Assembly: GCF_003024805.1 (NCBI RefSeq)
Contig: NZ_PUEC01000004.1
Location: 62,001 to 126,000, forward strand
Reading direction: 5' to 3'
Length of the DNA: 64,000 nt
Origin: Duncaniella muris
Lineage (GTDB): Bacteria > Bacteroidota > Bacteroidia > Bacteroidales > Muribaculaceae
Part shown: positions 7,628-16,755 of the stretch, one piece after another
How the letters are laid out: each line of letters begins with the position of its first letter
How positions within the stretch are numbered: the stretch's first letter is position 1
The notes under the pieces: generated by a model
Told to the model about the DNA's origin: nothing
The model's input: the letters and a program-made list of their open reading frames with translations, nothing else
Database searches by the model: none
Made by a program: the position numbers and the translations under genes

Positions 7628-8608
7628 ATGGATCTTGTCGTAATCAATGACTCCGAGCCTCGACGCCTTGCCTTTTATTTGGCTGAAGAGGAATATCTTG
7701 CAAGAAAATATCCTGACAGAGATTTCTTTTTTGCATGGCAGGTGAAGCCCACCGTTATCATAGGGCGCAACCAGCAGATGGCAAAAGAAGTCAATGTTGA
7801 CTTCTGCCGGAATGCCGGAGTGGAAATTGTCCGCCGCAAAAGCGGTGGGGGTGCTGTAGTCGCCGATATGAATAACATAATGTTTTCGTATATCACATCG
7901 TCAGACGATGTTTGTGGCACCTTCGGGAAATACACTTCTATGGTTGTGGCCTCTCTCAGGATGCTGGGTCTTGACGCGTCAGACAACAGCCGCAATGACA
8001 TACTTATCGGAGACCAGAAAGTGTCCGGAAATTCATATTATCATATTCCCGGCAGAAGCATAGTGCATGGCACAATGCTGTATGACTATGATCCGGTTCT
8101 AATGGGAAATGCTCTTACTCCGTCTCACAAGAAAATGTCGTCTCACGGGGTGAAATCAACACGTAGCCGTGTGACTACCATAAAAGAGAAGTTGCCCGAA
8201 CTTTCAATCTCAAATTTTCTTGATCATGTATTGCACACAGTCCCAATGGGAGGAAATGTGCTGACTCTTACCGCAGATGATCTGAAAGAGATTGAAAAAA
8301 TAGAGCAGGAATATTATGCCGAATCATGGCTGAGAGGCAAAAATCCCAAAGGATCGCTTCAGATAAGTGAACGTATTGACGGAGTGGGAGAAATATGCAT
8401 TGACCTTTCTGTTTCTCACGGCCTGATTTCTGATTTCGAAATGACCGGAGATTATCTTGAGAACACCGATGCATCAACGGTATTGAAAAATCTGCTTGTC
8501 GGGTGCCCGTTCGATCGGGAGGCGGTTTTAAAATTGCTTGACACAATCGAAATCCGGGATATTATTCCCGCATTGACATCCAGACAGATTGTTAACCTTA
8601 TATTCTGA
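7628..8608 (+). CDS. lplA: Lipoate-protein ligase A
   Basis: LplA activates lipoate (or octanoate) with ATP and attaches it to the target lysine of lipoyl domains. The catalytic domain shows the conserved RRKSGGGAVV loop near residue 70 and QKVSGNSYY further on, followed by the small C-terminal accessory domain, for 326 residues. The frame stays open to an ATG at 7511, but the family N-terminus fits MDLVVINDSEPRRLAFYLAE at 7628, and a promoter core sits just upstream of that. It is 26 nt ahead of gcvT, so it probably heads the glycine cleavage operon and charges GcvH, whose lipoyl-lysine is encoded 2 kb downstream. Confidence 0.92.
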   Translation: MDLVVINDSEPRRLAFYLAEEEYLARKYPDRDFFFAWQVKPTVIIGRNQQMAKEVNVDFCRNAGVEIVRRKSGGGAVVADMNNIMFSYITSSDDVCGTFGKYTSMVVASLRMLGLDASDNSRNDILIGDQKVSGNSYYHIPGRSIVHGTMLYDYDPVLMGNALTPSHKKMSSHGVKSTRSRVTTIKEKLPELSISNFLDHVLHTVPMGGNVLTLTADDLKEIEKIEQEYYAESWLRGKNPKGSLQISERIDGVGEICIDLSVSHGLISDFEMTGDYLENTDASTVLKNLLVGCPFDREAVLKLLDTIEIRDIIPALTSRQIVNLIF

Positions 8609-8634
8609 AAAACCTAATCAAAACATTGTTTAAA

Positions 8635-9732
8635 ATGGAAGATCTTAAAAAGACATGTCTACATGACCGGCATGTTGCTCTCGGAGCACAAATGAGTCCT
8701 TTCGGCGGATTCGACATGCCGATCCAGTATAAAGGAATTATCGAAGAGCACAACGCCGTGCGAGAAGCGTGTGGAGTGTTTGATGTCTCCCATATGGGCG
8801 AAGTGTTTGTCACAGGTCCGCAAGCCGAAAAATTTGTCAATTATATTTTCACAAATGATGTGGCCGGGCTGCCTGACGGCGGCATATTATATGGCATGAT
8901 GATGAATCATGACGGTGGTGTTGTCGATGATCTGCTCGTGTATAAGCGTGGAGAGAATAATTTCCTGCTGGTGATCAATGCTTCAAACATTGACAAGGAT
9001 GTTGATTGGATCAAATTGCAGTCCGCCTCATTTGATGTTACAGTTGACAATGTCAGCGAAAATTATGGCGAACTTGCAGTACAGGGGCCGGATGCGGAAT
9101 CTGTAATGGAAGAAGTGCTCGGCATTCACTGTAAGGAACTTGTGTTCTATACCTTTCTTGAATCGGAATATGACGGCAAACATATGATTGTGAGCCGCAC
9201 TGGTTATACCGGTGAAGACGGATTTGAGATCTATGCCGATCATGACACGATTGTCAGACTGTGGGATATTCTCATGGAGTCCGGTAAGGCGGCGCCTTGC
9301 GGGCTTGGCTGTCGTGATACCCTGCGCTTTGAAGTCGGTTTGCCTCTTTACGGTGATGAACTGGCTGATGACATAACTCCGGTCGAAGCCTGTCTTTCTA
9401 TGTTTGTAAAGCTCGACAAGCCCGAATTCATAGGTCGTGATGTGGTAGCCCGTCAGAAAGCTGAAGGTGCTCCGCGTAAGCTGGTCGGACTGGAGATTCT
9501 TGACCGTGCTATTGCCCGCCACGGGTGCGAGGTGCTCAATGACAAAGACGATGTCATAGGCTATGTTACCACCGGTTACCGCGGCATTTCCGTGGATAAG
9601 AGCATTGCGGCAGCCCTAATAGCCACCCCGTATGCTGTTAAAGACAGTGAACTTAAAGTGCGTGTGCGCCGCAAGACATTCCCAGCTCGCGTGACAGCAA
9701 AGAAGTTCTATAAAAAATCATACAAGAAATAA
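8635..9732 (+). CDS. gcvT: Glycine cleavage system aminomethyltransferase (T-protein)
   Basis: GcvT takes the aminomethyl group from lipoyl-GcvH, releases ammonia and passes the C1 unit to tetrahydrofolate as 5,10-methylene-THF. The 365-residue protein shows the family landmarks FGGFDMPIQYKGI, DVSHMGEV, VQGPDAE, RTGYTGEDGFEIY and CGLGCRDTLRFEVGLPLYG, with the folate-interacting aspartate expected in the early DVSHMG region. The ATG at 8635 is preferred over a TTG three codons earlier. It is the second gene of the lplA-gcvT-gcvH-gcvPA-gcvPB-lpd run. Confidence 0.96.
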   Translation: MEDLKKTCLHDRHVALGAQMSPFGGFDMPIQYKGIIEEHNAVREACGVFDVSHMGEVFVTGPQAEKFVNYIFTNDVAGLPDGGILYGMMMNHDGGVVDDLLVYKRGENNFLLVINASNIDKDVDWIKLQSASFDVTVDNVSENYGELAVQGPDAESVMEEVLGIHCKELVFYTFLESEYDGKHMIVSRTGYTGEDGFEIYADHDTIVRLWDILMESGKAAPCGLGCRDTLRFEVGLPLYGDELADDITPVEACLSMFVKLDKPEFIGRDVVARQKAEGAPRKLVGLEILDRAIARHGCEVLNDKDDVIGYVTTGYRGISVDKSIAAALIATPYAVKDSELKVRVRRKTFPARVTAKKFYKKSYKK

Positions 9733-9778
9733 TTAATAATCATTTTTAATAATCACATATTCTAAAACAACCACAATC

Positions 9779-10153
9779 ATGAGCAAGACATATTATTCTC
9801 CCACACATGAATATATTACAGTTGACGGCAATATTGGCTATATCGGCATCAGCGACTACGCGCAGCATGCGCTTGGCAATGTAGTTTATGTCGATATGCC
9901 CGACGAGGGTGACGAGATTGAAGCCGGAGAAGATTTCGGAGCTGTTGAAAGTGTCAAGGCTGCCAGTGACCTTATTGCTCCTGTCAGCGGCGAAGTACTT
10001 GAAGCAAATGAAAAACTTTCCGACAATCCACGTCTGATCAACGAAGATGCGATGGCCAACTGGATTATCAAAGTTGAACTTACCGATTTGTCACAGTTGG
10101 ATAGTCTGATGGACGAAGAGGCATACAAAGCTCACTGCGAAGCTGAAAAATAA
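9779..10153 (+). CDS. gcvH: Glycine cleavage system H protein
   Basis: GcvH carries the aminomethyl intermediate on a lipoyl arm between the P, T and L proteins. The 124-residue protein contains the lipoyl attachment site ESVKAASD, with the modified lysine at residue 60 in a beta-hairpin. The flanking EDFGAV and SGEVLEAN segments are standard for the hammerhead fold. Length is normal for a complete GcvH. A 46-nt A/T-rich gap separates it from gcvT, and gcvPA follows after 4 nt. LplA from the operon is the likely lipoylating enzyme. Confidence 0.96.
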   Translation: MSKTYYSPTHEYITVDGNIGYIGISDYAQHALGNVVYVDMPDEGDEIEAGEDFGAVESVKAASDLIAPVSGEVLEANEKLSDNPRLINEDAMANWIIKVELTDLSQLDSLMDEEAYKAHCEAEK

Positions 10154-10157
10154 AACT

Positions 10158-11537
10158 ATGGGACACCGATATTTTCCACATACATCAGCTGACATCGCCG
10201 AAATGCTCAAGCGTTGCGGCATGGAGGGTCTGGAAGATCTATACAGCGATGTGCCTGATTCGCTTAAGCTGAAGCGTGGTTATGATCTGAAACCTCAGAT
10301 GAGCGAAAAAGAGGTGCGTGACTTTTTTGAAGGACTGGCCATTAAAAACCAGCCTTTGACCTGCTTCGCAGGAGCCGGATTCTACGACCACTATTCTCCC
10401 GCTGTGATTCAGTCGATCCTCTCTCGGTCGGAATTCCTGACTGCCTATACTCCATATCAGCCGGAAATCTCACAGGGCACGTTGCAATACATTTTCGAAT
10501 ATCAGTCAATGATGACCCAACTGACCGGCATGGAGGTATCGAACGCATCAATGTATGACGGCACTACTGCAGTCGCCGAGGCTATGCTTATGGCGGTGGC
10601 TCATGCCCGCAAACGGAACCGGGTACTTGTTTCGGCTACAGTCAACCCGATATATCGCGAGGTGATCAATACTTATGCGCATTATCATGGCGTGACTGTC
10701 GATACAATTCCGGAAAAAGATGGCGTGACTGATATTGCCGTCATGGAGGAGATGCTGAATGCTGGAGATGTAGCCGGAGTGATCGTAGCCACACCAAACT
10801 ACTATGGTATTCTGGAAGACTATACCGGATTTGCCGATAAGGTCCATGCAGCCAAGGCTCTTCTGATAATGACTGCTCCGGCTTCTGTCTTGGGCGTGAT
10901 CCGTACACCCGGAGAATGGGGTGCTGACATTGCGGCCGGCGAGGCCCAGTCATTAGGCATGCCGTTGAATTTCGGAGGCCCGTATTTAGGATACATGTGT
11001 TGTTCTAAAGCTCTCATCCGCAAACTGCCGGGTCGAATAGTAGGAGCGACGACTGATGCCGACGGAAGGCGGGTATTTGTGCTTACACTCCAGGCTCGCG
11101 AGCAGCATATCAGACGCGATAAGGCAACTTCCAACATCTGCTCCAATCAGGGATTGATGGCTCTTTATGCCGCAGTCTACCTGTCACTGATGGGCGCTAA
11201 AGGGCTGCGTGAGGTAAATGAAATTTCAGCCGCAGGCGCTCACTATCTTGCAAAGAAGCTTGTTGAAACCGGAGCGTTTGAACTGAAGTATCCAGACAAA
11301 CCGTTCCTCAATGAATTTACGGTTAAATTCAAAGGGGAGGTCAAATTGATTGATTTTATGGAGGTTTGCACTTCATGTGGCTGTCTGCCTGGCGTGATGC
11401 TTGCTGATGATGAACTTCTGGTATGCGTAACTGAGACACGTACCCGTGAAGAGATCGACCGCTATATCTGGCGCGCCGAGACGTTCTCAAAAGCGACTCT
11501 GCCTTCATTTGCTGAAAATAGGAATATAAATGACTGA
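10158..11537 (+). CDS. gcvPA: Glycine dehydrogenase (decarboxylating) subunit 1
   Basis: This is the alpha half of the split P-protein, which with GcvPB decarboxylates glycine on PLP and transfers the aminomethyl group to lipoyl-GcvH. The 459 residues run from MGHRYFPHTSADIAEML through FAGAGFYDHYSPAV, NASMYDGTTA and the aminotransferase-fold segment GAGAGEAQSLG-like region (AAGEAQSLGMPLNFGGP). It lacks the PLP lysine, as expected for subunit 1. Many bacteria fuse both halves into one protein of about 950 residues; here they are separate and 17 nt apart. Confidence 0.95.
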   Translation: MGHRYFPHTSADIAEMLKRCGMEGLEDLYSDVPDSLKLKRGYDLKPQMSEKEVRDFFEGLAIKNQPLTCFAGAGFYDHYSPAVIQSILSRSEFLTAYTPYQPEISQGTLQYIFEYQSMMTQLTGMEVSNASMYDGTTAVAEAMLMAVAHARKRNRVLVSATVNPIYREVINTYAHYHGVTVDTIPEKDGVTDIAVMEEMLNAGDVAGVIVATPNYYGILEDYTGFADKVHAAKALLIMTAPASVLGVIRTPGEWGADIAAGEAQSLGMPLNFGGPYLGYMCCSKALIRKLPGRIVGATTDADGRRVFVLTLQAREQHIRRDKATSNICSNQGLMALYAAVYLSLMGAKGLREVNEISAAGAHYLAKKLVETGAFELKYPDKPFLNEFTVKFKGEVKLIDFMEVCTSCGCLPGVMLADDELLVCVTETRTREEIDRYIWRAETFSKATLPSFAENRNIND

Positions 11538-11554
11538 AATGACGTTCCACTGCT

Positions 11555-13036
11555 ATGAATAAAAAATATTACGGCAAGCTTATTTTTGAGCTCTCTCGTC
11601 CGGGACGTCAGGGCTATTATCTGTCAAAAAACGGATGTGACGATGCTTTAGCCTCTCTGCCGGCGAATCTTCTTAGAGAAAACGCGCCTGAACTTCCTGA
11701 AGTAGACGAACCGAGTGTTGTCAGACATTACAACAACATGTCGACCAACAACTTTGGTGTCGACACCGGTTTTTATCCGCTTGGATCATGCACTATGAAG
11801 TATAATCCAAAGATCAATGAGGAGATGGCATCACTGCCCGCATTCAGTGCTCTTCATCCTTTCCAGCCGTCGGCTACCGTTCAGGGTGCGCTTGAAGCTT
11901 ATTATGAACTCCAGAAGATGTTGAGTGAAATTGGCGGCATGGCTGAATTTACATTGAATCCCTATGCCGGCGCTCACGGTGAACTCACCGGCCTGATGGT
12001 TATCCGTGCCTATCATGAAAGCCGCGGAGATCTGAAAAGGACTAAAGTGATTGTGCCTGATTCGGCTCATGGCACCAATCCGGCATCAGCGGCTGTAGCC
12101 GGCCTGAAAGTTGTAGAAGTCAAAAGCCTTGCAGACGGCACGGTTGATGTCGATGCTCTGCACGCTCTTCTTGACGATACTGTGGCCGCTGTTATGATGA
12201 CCAATCCGAATACAGTTGGCATTTTCGAACATAATATTCCGGAGATTGCAAAGATTGTGCATGAATGTGGCGCTCTGTTGTATTATGACGGAGCCAACCT
12301 CAACCCATTGCTTGGAGTGGCCCGCCCAGGAGATATGGGCTTTGATGTTATGCACATAAATCTCCACAAAACATTCTCAACTCCCCACGGAGGCGGTGGC
12401 CCAGGCGCAGGGCCTGTCGGCGTAAGAGCCGGCCTGGAACAGTTCCTCCCGAATCCGCGAGTGGTCAGACGTCAGCCGGGAGGAGGAGATGCGTTGTTCG
12501 AACTTGATTTCGGGACAGAGAAGGGGCCGAATGCTCTTGGCCGCATTTCGGCGTGGCTCGGCAATTTTGCTGTAGAGCTCAGGGCTTTGGCATATATACT
12601 TTCACTGGGAGCCGATGGGCTGAAAATGGCAGGCCCGCTTGCGACACTCAATGCAAACTACGTCAAGGAATGCCTGCGAGATCTGTATCTGCTGCCGATC
12701 GACCGTGTCTGCAAACACGAATTCGTGTTTGACGGGTTGGCCGACAAATCGACAGGAGTGACTACTCTTAATGTCGCCAAGCGCTTACTCGATTATGGCT
12801 TCCATGCTCCGACAATCTATTTCCCGCTGCTCTACCATGAATCACTTATGATCGAGCCGACAGAGACCGAAAGCAAAGAGACGCTGGATGAATTTGTCGG
12901 TGTGATGCGGGAGATAGCCCGTGAAGCAGCAGAAGATCCTGAAACGGTTAAAGCAGCACCGCTGGAAACTCCGATTCGCAAACCGGATGACACGGCTGCG
13001 GCTCTGAATCCTGTAGTGACTTACGCTGAACTCTGA
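11555..13036 (+). CDS. gcvPB: Glycine dehydrogenase (decarboxylating) subunit 2, PLP-binding
   Basis: The beta half of the split P-protein, 493 residues. The PLP-binding lysine is in HINLHKTFSTPHGGGGPG, near residue 272, and the glycine-rich stretch after it is characteristic. Other landmarks are DTGFYPLGSCTMKYNP near the N-terminus and PDSAHGTNPASA in the cofactor domain. It forms a heterotetramer with GcvPA in other bacteria. It is followed after 7 nt by lpd. Confidence 0.96.
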   Translation: MNKKYYGKLIFELSRPGRQGYYLSKNGCDDALASLPANLLRENAPELPEVDEPSVVRHYNNMSTNNFGVDTGFYPLGSCTMKYNPKINEEMASLPAFSALHPFQPSATVQGALEAYYELQKMLSEIGGMAEFTLNPYAGAHGELTGLMVIRAYHESRGDLKRTKVIVPDSAHGTNPASAAVAGLKVVEVKSLADGTVDVDALHALLDDTVAAVMMTNPNTVGIFEHNIPEIAKIVHECGALLYYDGANLNPLLGVARPGDMGFDVMHINLHKTFSTPHGGGGPGAGPVGVRAGLEQFLPNPRVVRRQPGGGDALFELDFGTEKGPNALGRISAWLGNFAVELRALAYILSLGADGLKMAGPLATLNANYVKECLRDLYLLPIDRVCKHEFVFDGLADKSTGVTTLNVAKRLLDYGFHAPTIYFPLLYHESLMIEPTETESKETLDEFVGVMREIAREAAEDPETVKAAPLETPIRKPDDTAAALNPVVTYAEL

Positions 13037-13043
13037 CTGCGCT

Positions 13044-14372
13044 ATGGAAAATTTTGATTTGATCGTAATAGGGGCAGGCCCCGGCGGCTATGAAGCAGCC
13101 GCCGAGGCAGCCGCCCTCGGCCGTAGGGTAGCAGTAATTGAGCGTGACGAACTTGGCGGCACTTGTCTTAACCGCGGTTGTATCCCGACGAAGGCCCTGT
13201 GTCGTTCGGCCGAAGTTGCCATGACGGTAGGCAATTCATCGGAATTCGGCATATCAGCCGGAGAGCCGGTGATTGATCTGCCACGCATCATGGCCCGCAA
13301 AGATGAAATTCTTGCCGGCCTCAGAGAAAGCGTGGGAATGGTGCTCAAGGATGTGACGGTGATCCGTGGCGAAGCGAAATTCATATCTGCCTCTACTGTG
13401 GAGGTGAATGGAGAAAGCTATACCGCCCATGAAATCATTGTCGCTACCGGTTCACGCCCGGCAGTGCTTGATATTCCCGGCAAAGAACTCGCCTTGTCAA
13501 GTGACGAAATTTTGTCAATTCAGACACTTCCGTCGAGCCTTATTATAATAGGTGGCGGGGTCATAGGGATGGAATTAGCTTCGATATTTTCAGCATTCGG
13601 TGTCAAAGTGACGGTGCTGGAATATTGCAAGGAAATATTGCCTCCGTTTGATGCCGAGATCGCCAAACGCCTAAGGACTTCTCTCAAACGGAGAGGAATT
13701 GAAATCGTTACATCCGCGCAGGTAACAGCCATCAAACCGGGAGTAACTGTGGAATACGAAACCAAGGGTAAATCAAAGGCCGTAGAAGCCGAACAGGTAT
13801 TGATGGCAGTGGGCCGTCGACCTGTTATACCCGAAGGTCTTGAGGAGACAGGTGTGAAATTCGAACGTGGCGCAATAGCTGTCGATGACAACATGAAAGT
13901 GACGTTTGATGGAACGGCGCCTGAAAATGTGACACTCTATGCCATCGGAGATGTAAACGGCCGCTGTATGCTCGCCCATGCTGCATATATGCACGGACTT
14001 GTGGCTTTAGGTAAGGCAAAACTGACCGACGTAATACCTGCGGCGGTATTTACCCAGCCTGAATGCGCGATGGTCGGACTCACGGAAGAACAGTGTGTCG
14101 CCGCCGGTCGTCAGATTAAGATCGGCAAAGCAATGTTCCGGTCAAACGGCAAGGCATTGGCTATGGGTGAGCCGGACGGACTGGTTAAAATAATTGCAGA
14201 CTCAGAAACTGATGAACTTCTTGGCTGTCATATCTGTGGAGCGCACGCCGCCGATCTGGTGCAGGAAGTCGCTACAGCAATGACTGCCGGACTAAAAGCC
14301 TCGGCGATCTCTACAGCCGTGCATGCACATCCGACTCTGACTGAAGTGGTCAAAGCCGCAGTACCAAAATAA
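13044..14372 (+). CDS. lpdA: Dihydrolipoyl dehydrogenase (L-protein)
   Basis: This FAD-dependent disulfide oxidoreductase reoxidises dihydrolipoyl-GcvH with NAD+. The 442-residue protein has an N-terminal FAD Rossmann motif (VIGAGPGGYEAA), the redox disulfide in GGTCLNRGCIPTK, an NAD motif (IIGGGVIGMELAS) and the C-terminal catalytic histidine-glutamate region HAHPTLTEVV. As the last gene of a gcv operon it is presumably dedicated to glycine cleavage. No other lipoyl complex gene is in the window. The ATG at 13044 is immediately before the FAD motif. Confidence 0.95.
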   Translation: MENFDLIVIGAGPGGYEAAAEAAALGRRVAVIERDELGGTCLNRGCIPTKALCRSAEVAMTVGNSSEFGISAGEPVIDLPRIMARKDEILAGLRESVGMVLKDVTVIRGEAKFISASTVEVNGESYTAHEIIVATGSRPAVLDIPGKELALSSDEILSIQTLPSSLIIIGGGVIGMELASIFSAFGVKVTVLEYCKEILPPFDAEIAKRLRTSLKRRGIEIVTSAQVTAIKPGVTVEYETKGKSKAVEAEQVLMAVGRRPVIPEGLEETGVKFERGAIAVDDNMKVTFDGTAPENVTLYAIGDVNGRCMLAHAAYMHGLVALGKAKLTDVIPAAVFTQPECAMVGLTEEQCVAAGRQIKIGKAMFRSNGKALAMGEPDGLVKIIADSETDELLGCHICGAHAADLVQEVATAMTAGLKASAISTAVHAHPTLTEVVKAAVPK

Positions 14373-14396
14373 AAATCTATGGTTAATCAATAATTG

Positions 14397-14951
14397 TCAC
14401 TCTTGATCCGGGGGGAAGAGTTTATCCTCCCGGTCAAGATGATAATCTTTTGACAGGAGGGCAAGGAAACGGCTTATCTGAGTTATGGCCTGGCGGGTCT
14501 CGGCAGTCACTTCTTTGCTTTGGAGCCTGAGCATAAGCATTCCGTAAAGAGCATTGAAACAAGTCTCAATTTCTCCGGTCGGTTTTTCGCCGGATTTGGC
14601 TCTCAGTTCAACGATGTATGGAAGTGTTTTGTAGAATTCAGCCGTATATTCCGGGAAACGAGGATCTTTCAGAAGGGCGAGATGAAGGTCGGTCAGCTGT
14701 ATGATCACATTCTTGTTGAGCTGAAGATGTCCGCTTTTCTCAACATTCTCACGGCGCATCATGTCAATCAGCGACTCATACCATTCAGTCATTTCTTTCT
14801 TTTGGGCCGGGTCAAGCTGAAACTTGTCAATGACATTTTTTTCGATCTTCTCAATGTCAAGGCCATTGGCACGGATAATATCTTCGATCTGCCACATATA
14901 CAACAGATATTCCGCTATGTTTTCTTTATGTTTCTGAGATGCGATATACAT
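14397..14951 (-). CDS. DUF4924 family protein
   Basis: A 184-residue, probably all-helical cytoplasmic protein. The start is set at 14951 (MYIASQKHKENIAEYLLYMW), which matches the conserved N-terminus I associate with Bacteroidetes DUF4924 proteins. A longer in-frame reading begins at 15044 but crosses the probable promoter and is unlikely. Charged helices with repeated E/K heptads follow, and there is no signal peptide or catalytic motif. It is convergent with lpd and divergent from menD. Function is unknown. Confidence 0.75.
   Translation of the reverse strand: MYIASQKHKENIAEYLLYMWQIEDIIRANGLDIEKIEKNVIDKFQLDPAQKKEMTEWYESLIDMMRRENVEKSGHLQLNKNVIIQLTDLHLALLKDPRFPEYTAEFYKTLPYIVELRAKSGEKPTGEIETCFNALYGMLMLRLQSKEVTAETRQAITQISRFLALLSKDYHLDREDKLFPPDQE
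14402..14438. terminator. Inverted repeat at the convergent ends of lpd and DUF4924
   Basis: Sequence starting CTTGATCCGGGGGGA and ending TCCTCCCGGTCAAG forms a G/C-rich hairpin just downstream of lpd. It overlaps the last codons of the convergent DUF4924 gene. A terminator role for the gcv operon is plausible; there is no clear T-tract. Confidence 0.45.
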
Positions 14952-14972
14952 ACTGATGATTATTTGTGTCTG

Positions 14973-14980
14973 CAAAATTA
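14973..14980 (-). promoter_or_regulatory. Candidate promoter -7 element of DUF4924 gene
   Basis: On the minus strand TAATTTTG matches TAnnTTTG, 22 nt before the chosen start codon, and supports that start. Confidence 0.45.
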
Positions 14981-15024
14981 ACACATTACGGCCTAATTTG
15001 TCATGCCCCGGAAATAATATTTTG

Positions 15025-15032
15025 TAAATTTG
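15025..15032 (+). promoter_or_regulatory. Candidate menD promoter -7 element
   Basis: TAAATTTG matches the Bacteroidetes -7 form, 34 nt before the menD ATG. The nearest upstream TTTG (14997-15000) is 24 nt away, slightly longer than preferred. Confidence 0.4.
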
Positions 15033-15066
15033 CACCTCGAACAATTACAAATCCGACAGGCAGACA

Positions 15067-16755
15067 ATGATTACTACCGACAAACTCTCATGTAATATCT
15101 TAGCGGATCTTTTTGTGGCTCATGGCATTAAGGATGTGGTGCTTTCTCCCGGAAGCCGTAATTCGCCTTTAATTGTCGCCATTGTCCGCAGAAACGAGTT
15201 GAGACATCACGTAGTCATTGACGAGCGCTCGGCTGCGTTCATAGCCTTGGGAATGGCAATCGAGAGCGGATGTCCGGTAGCCTTGGTGTGTACAAGCGGG
15301 ACAGCCTTGCTGAATTATGCACCAGCGGTGGCCGAAGCCTTCTACAGAGGAGTGCCGCTAATCGTTATTTCAGCAGACAGGCCGGAAGAATGGATTGACC
15401 AGGATGATTCGCAGACTTTGTGGCAGCAAAACGCTCTTGCGCCCTATGTCAAACGCAGTTGCGACCTTGGCGCCCATCTTGAATTTGAGAACGGCGAATG
15501 GGTGTGTAACCGTCTGATCAATGATGCGCTGATCGAGGCGGTCAGCGGTCGCAAAGGACCGGTGCATATTAATGTCAGACTTGATGCGCCACTGAACAGG
15601 ACGGCCGAATTCAAGGCTGGAGATAGCCGTGTGATCCGTCAGCTTACTCCGCCATTCGAACTGGCGACTCCGGAGGCACGCAGGCTGGGGGAGAAGCTTG
15701 CCTCTCCGAAAAGAGTGTTGATCATTATCGGTTTCCATCAACCGGACGAACGCCTCAACCGGGCTTTGATGAAACTTTCCGCGTTGCCGAATGTTGTTGT
15801 GATGACTGAGTCGATAGCCAATCTCCATTCACCATCGTTCATCTCCAGGATAGACATGACGCTGAGAATTTTGTCGGCTAACGATTGGAAAAAACTTCAG
15901 CCGGACGTGGTGATAACGGCTGGAGGTGCACTCGTGTCACGACATGTCAAAGAGTGGATCCGCTCAATGGACAAAGGAGTGGAACACTGGCACGTTGGTC
16001 TGTCACACGTCACCGTTGACTGTTTCAAGCATCTTTCATTGCGCATAGAGATGGAAGCTGCCGTTTTTTTGCGCCAATTAGCATCTGCATTGCAGATTTA
16101 CAAAACTCCGTGCGACTATTCTACCGAATGGCATGAAATCTACAGACAGGCAACAGCTTCTCACAATGAATATGTAAGAAATGCCCCCTGGTGTGATCTA
16201 TCGGCGTTCTCGCATATAGTATCCCACATCCCTCGTCATTGGAATCTTCATCTTTCAAACGGCACGGCGGTCCGCTATGCACAACTGATGGATTGTTCGC
16301 ATCTGCATCGGAGTGAATGCAACCGTGGGGTGAGCGGGATAGACGGATGTACATCCACGGCGCTCGGAGCCTCAGTGATCTACCGTGGGGTGACTCTGCT
16401 GATCAGCGGTGATATGAGTTTCCAATACGATATCGCCGCTCTGTCATCGTTTTTGATCTCTCCGAAATTCAAGATGATTGTATTGTGCAATAGCGGCGGC
16501 GGTATATTCCGGTTCATTTCCTCAACCTCAGATTTGCCGGAGATGGAAGAATTTCTGGCTGTCGGAACGCGCTTGCCGCTGAAAGACCTTGCTGCTGGAT
16601 ATGGCTTTGCTTTTTTTGATGCCTCTTCGTCAACAGAACTGGAGAAGGCGCTCGCTGCATTTGTAGCGGAAAATAGGAAGCCGGCCCTTCTGGCAGTCAA
16701 TACCCCGCCGGAACTTTCCGCCAATGTTCTCAAACAATATTTTGAGCGGCCTTAA
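15067..16755 (+). CDS. menD: 2-succinyl-5-enolpyruvyl-6-hydroxy-3-cyclohexene-1-carboxylate synthase
   Basis: MenD is a ThDP-dependent enzyme of menaquinone synthesis; it joins isochorismate and 2-oxoglutarate with loss of CO2. The 562-residue protein starts with VLSPGSRNSPL in the Pyr domain, has the cofactor-activating glutamate in VIDERSAAFIALGMA, and the metal/diphosphate region SGIDGCTSTALG with SGDMSFQYD in the C-terminal PP domain. Length is full. Menaquinone is the respiratory quinone of Bacteroidales. No other men gene is in the window. Its 3' end overlaps the convergent nucleotidyltransferase gene by 26 nt. Confidence 0.93.
   Translation: MITTDKLSCNILADLFVAHGIKDVVLSPGSRNSPLIVAIVRRNELRHHVVIDERSAAFIALGMAIESGCPVALVCTSGTALLNYAPAVAEAFYRGVPLIVISADRPEEWIDQDDSQTLWQQNALAPYVKRSCDLGAHLEFENGEWVCNRLINDALIEAVSGRKGPVHINVRLDAPLNRTAEFKAGDSRVIRQLTPPFELATPEARRLGEKLASPKRVLIIIGFHQPDERLNRALMKLSALPNVVVMTESIANLHSPSFISRIDMTLRILSANDWKKLQPDVVITAGGALVSRHVKEWIRSMDKGVEHWHVGLSHVTVDCFKHLSLRIEMEAAVFLRQLASALQIYKTPCDYSTEWHEIYRQATASHNEYVRNAPWCDLSAFSHIVSHIPRHWNLHLSNGTAVRYAQLMDCSHLHRSECNRGVSGIDGCTSTALGASVIYRGVTLLISGDMSFQYDIAALSSFLISPKFKMIVLCNSGGGIFRFISSTSDLPEMEEFLAVGTRLPLKDLAAGYGFAFFDASSSTELEKALAAFVAENRKPALLAVNTPPELSANVLKQYFERP

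Noticed and set aside
9028-9522. Minus-strand open frame of 164 codons inside gcvT
   Set aside because: Antisense shadow with low-complexity composition; gcvT motifs span the same region.
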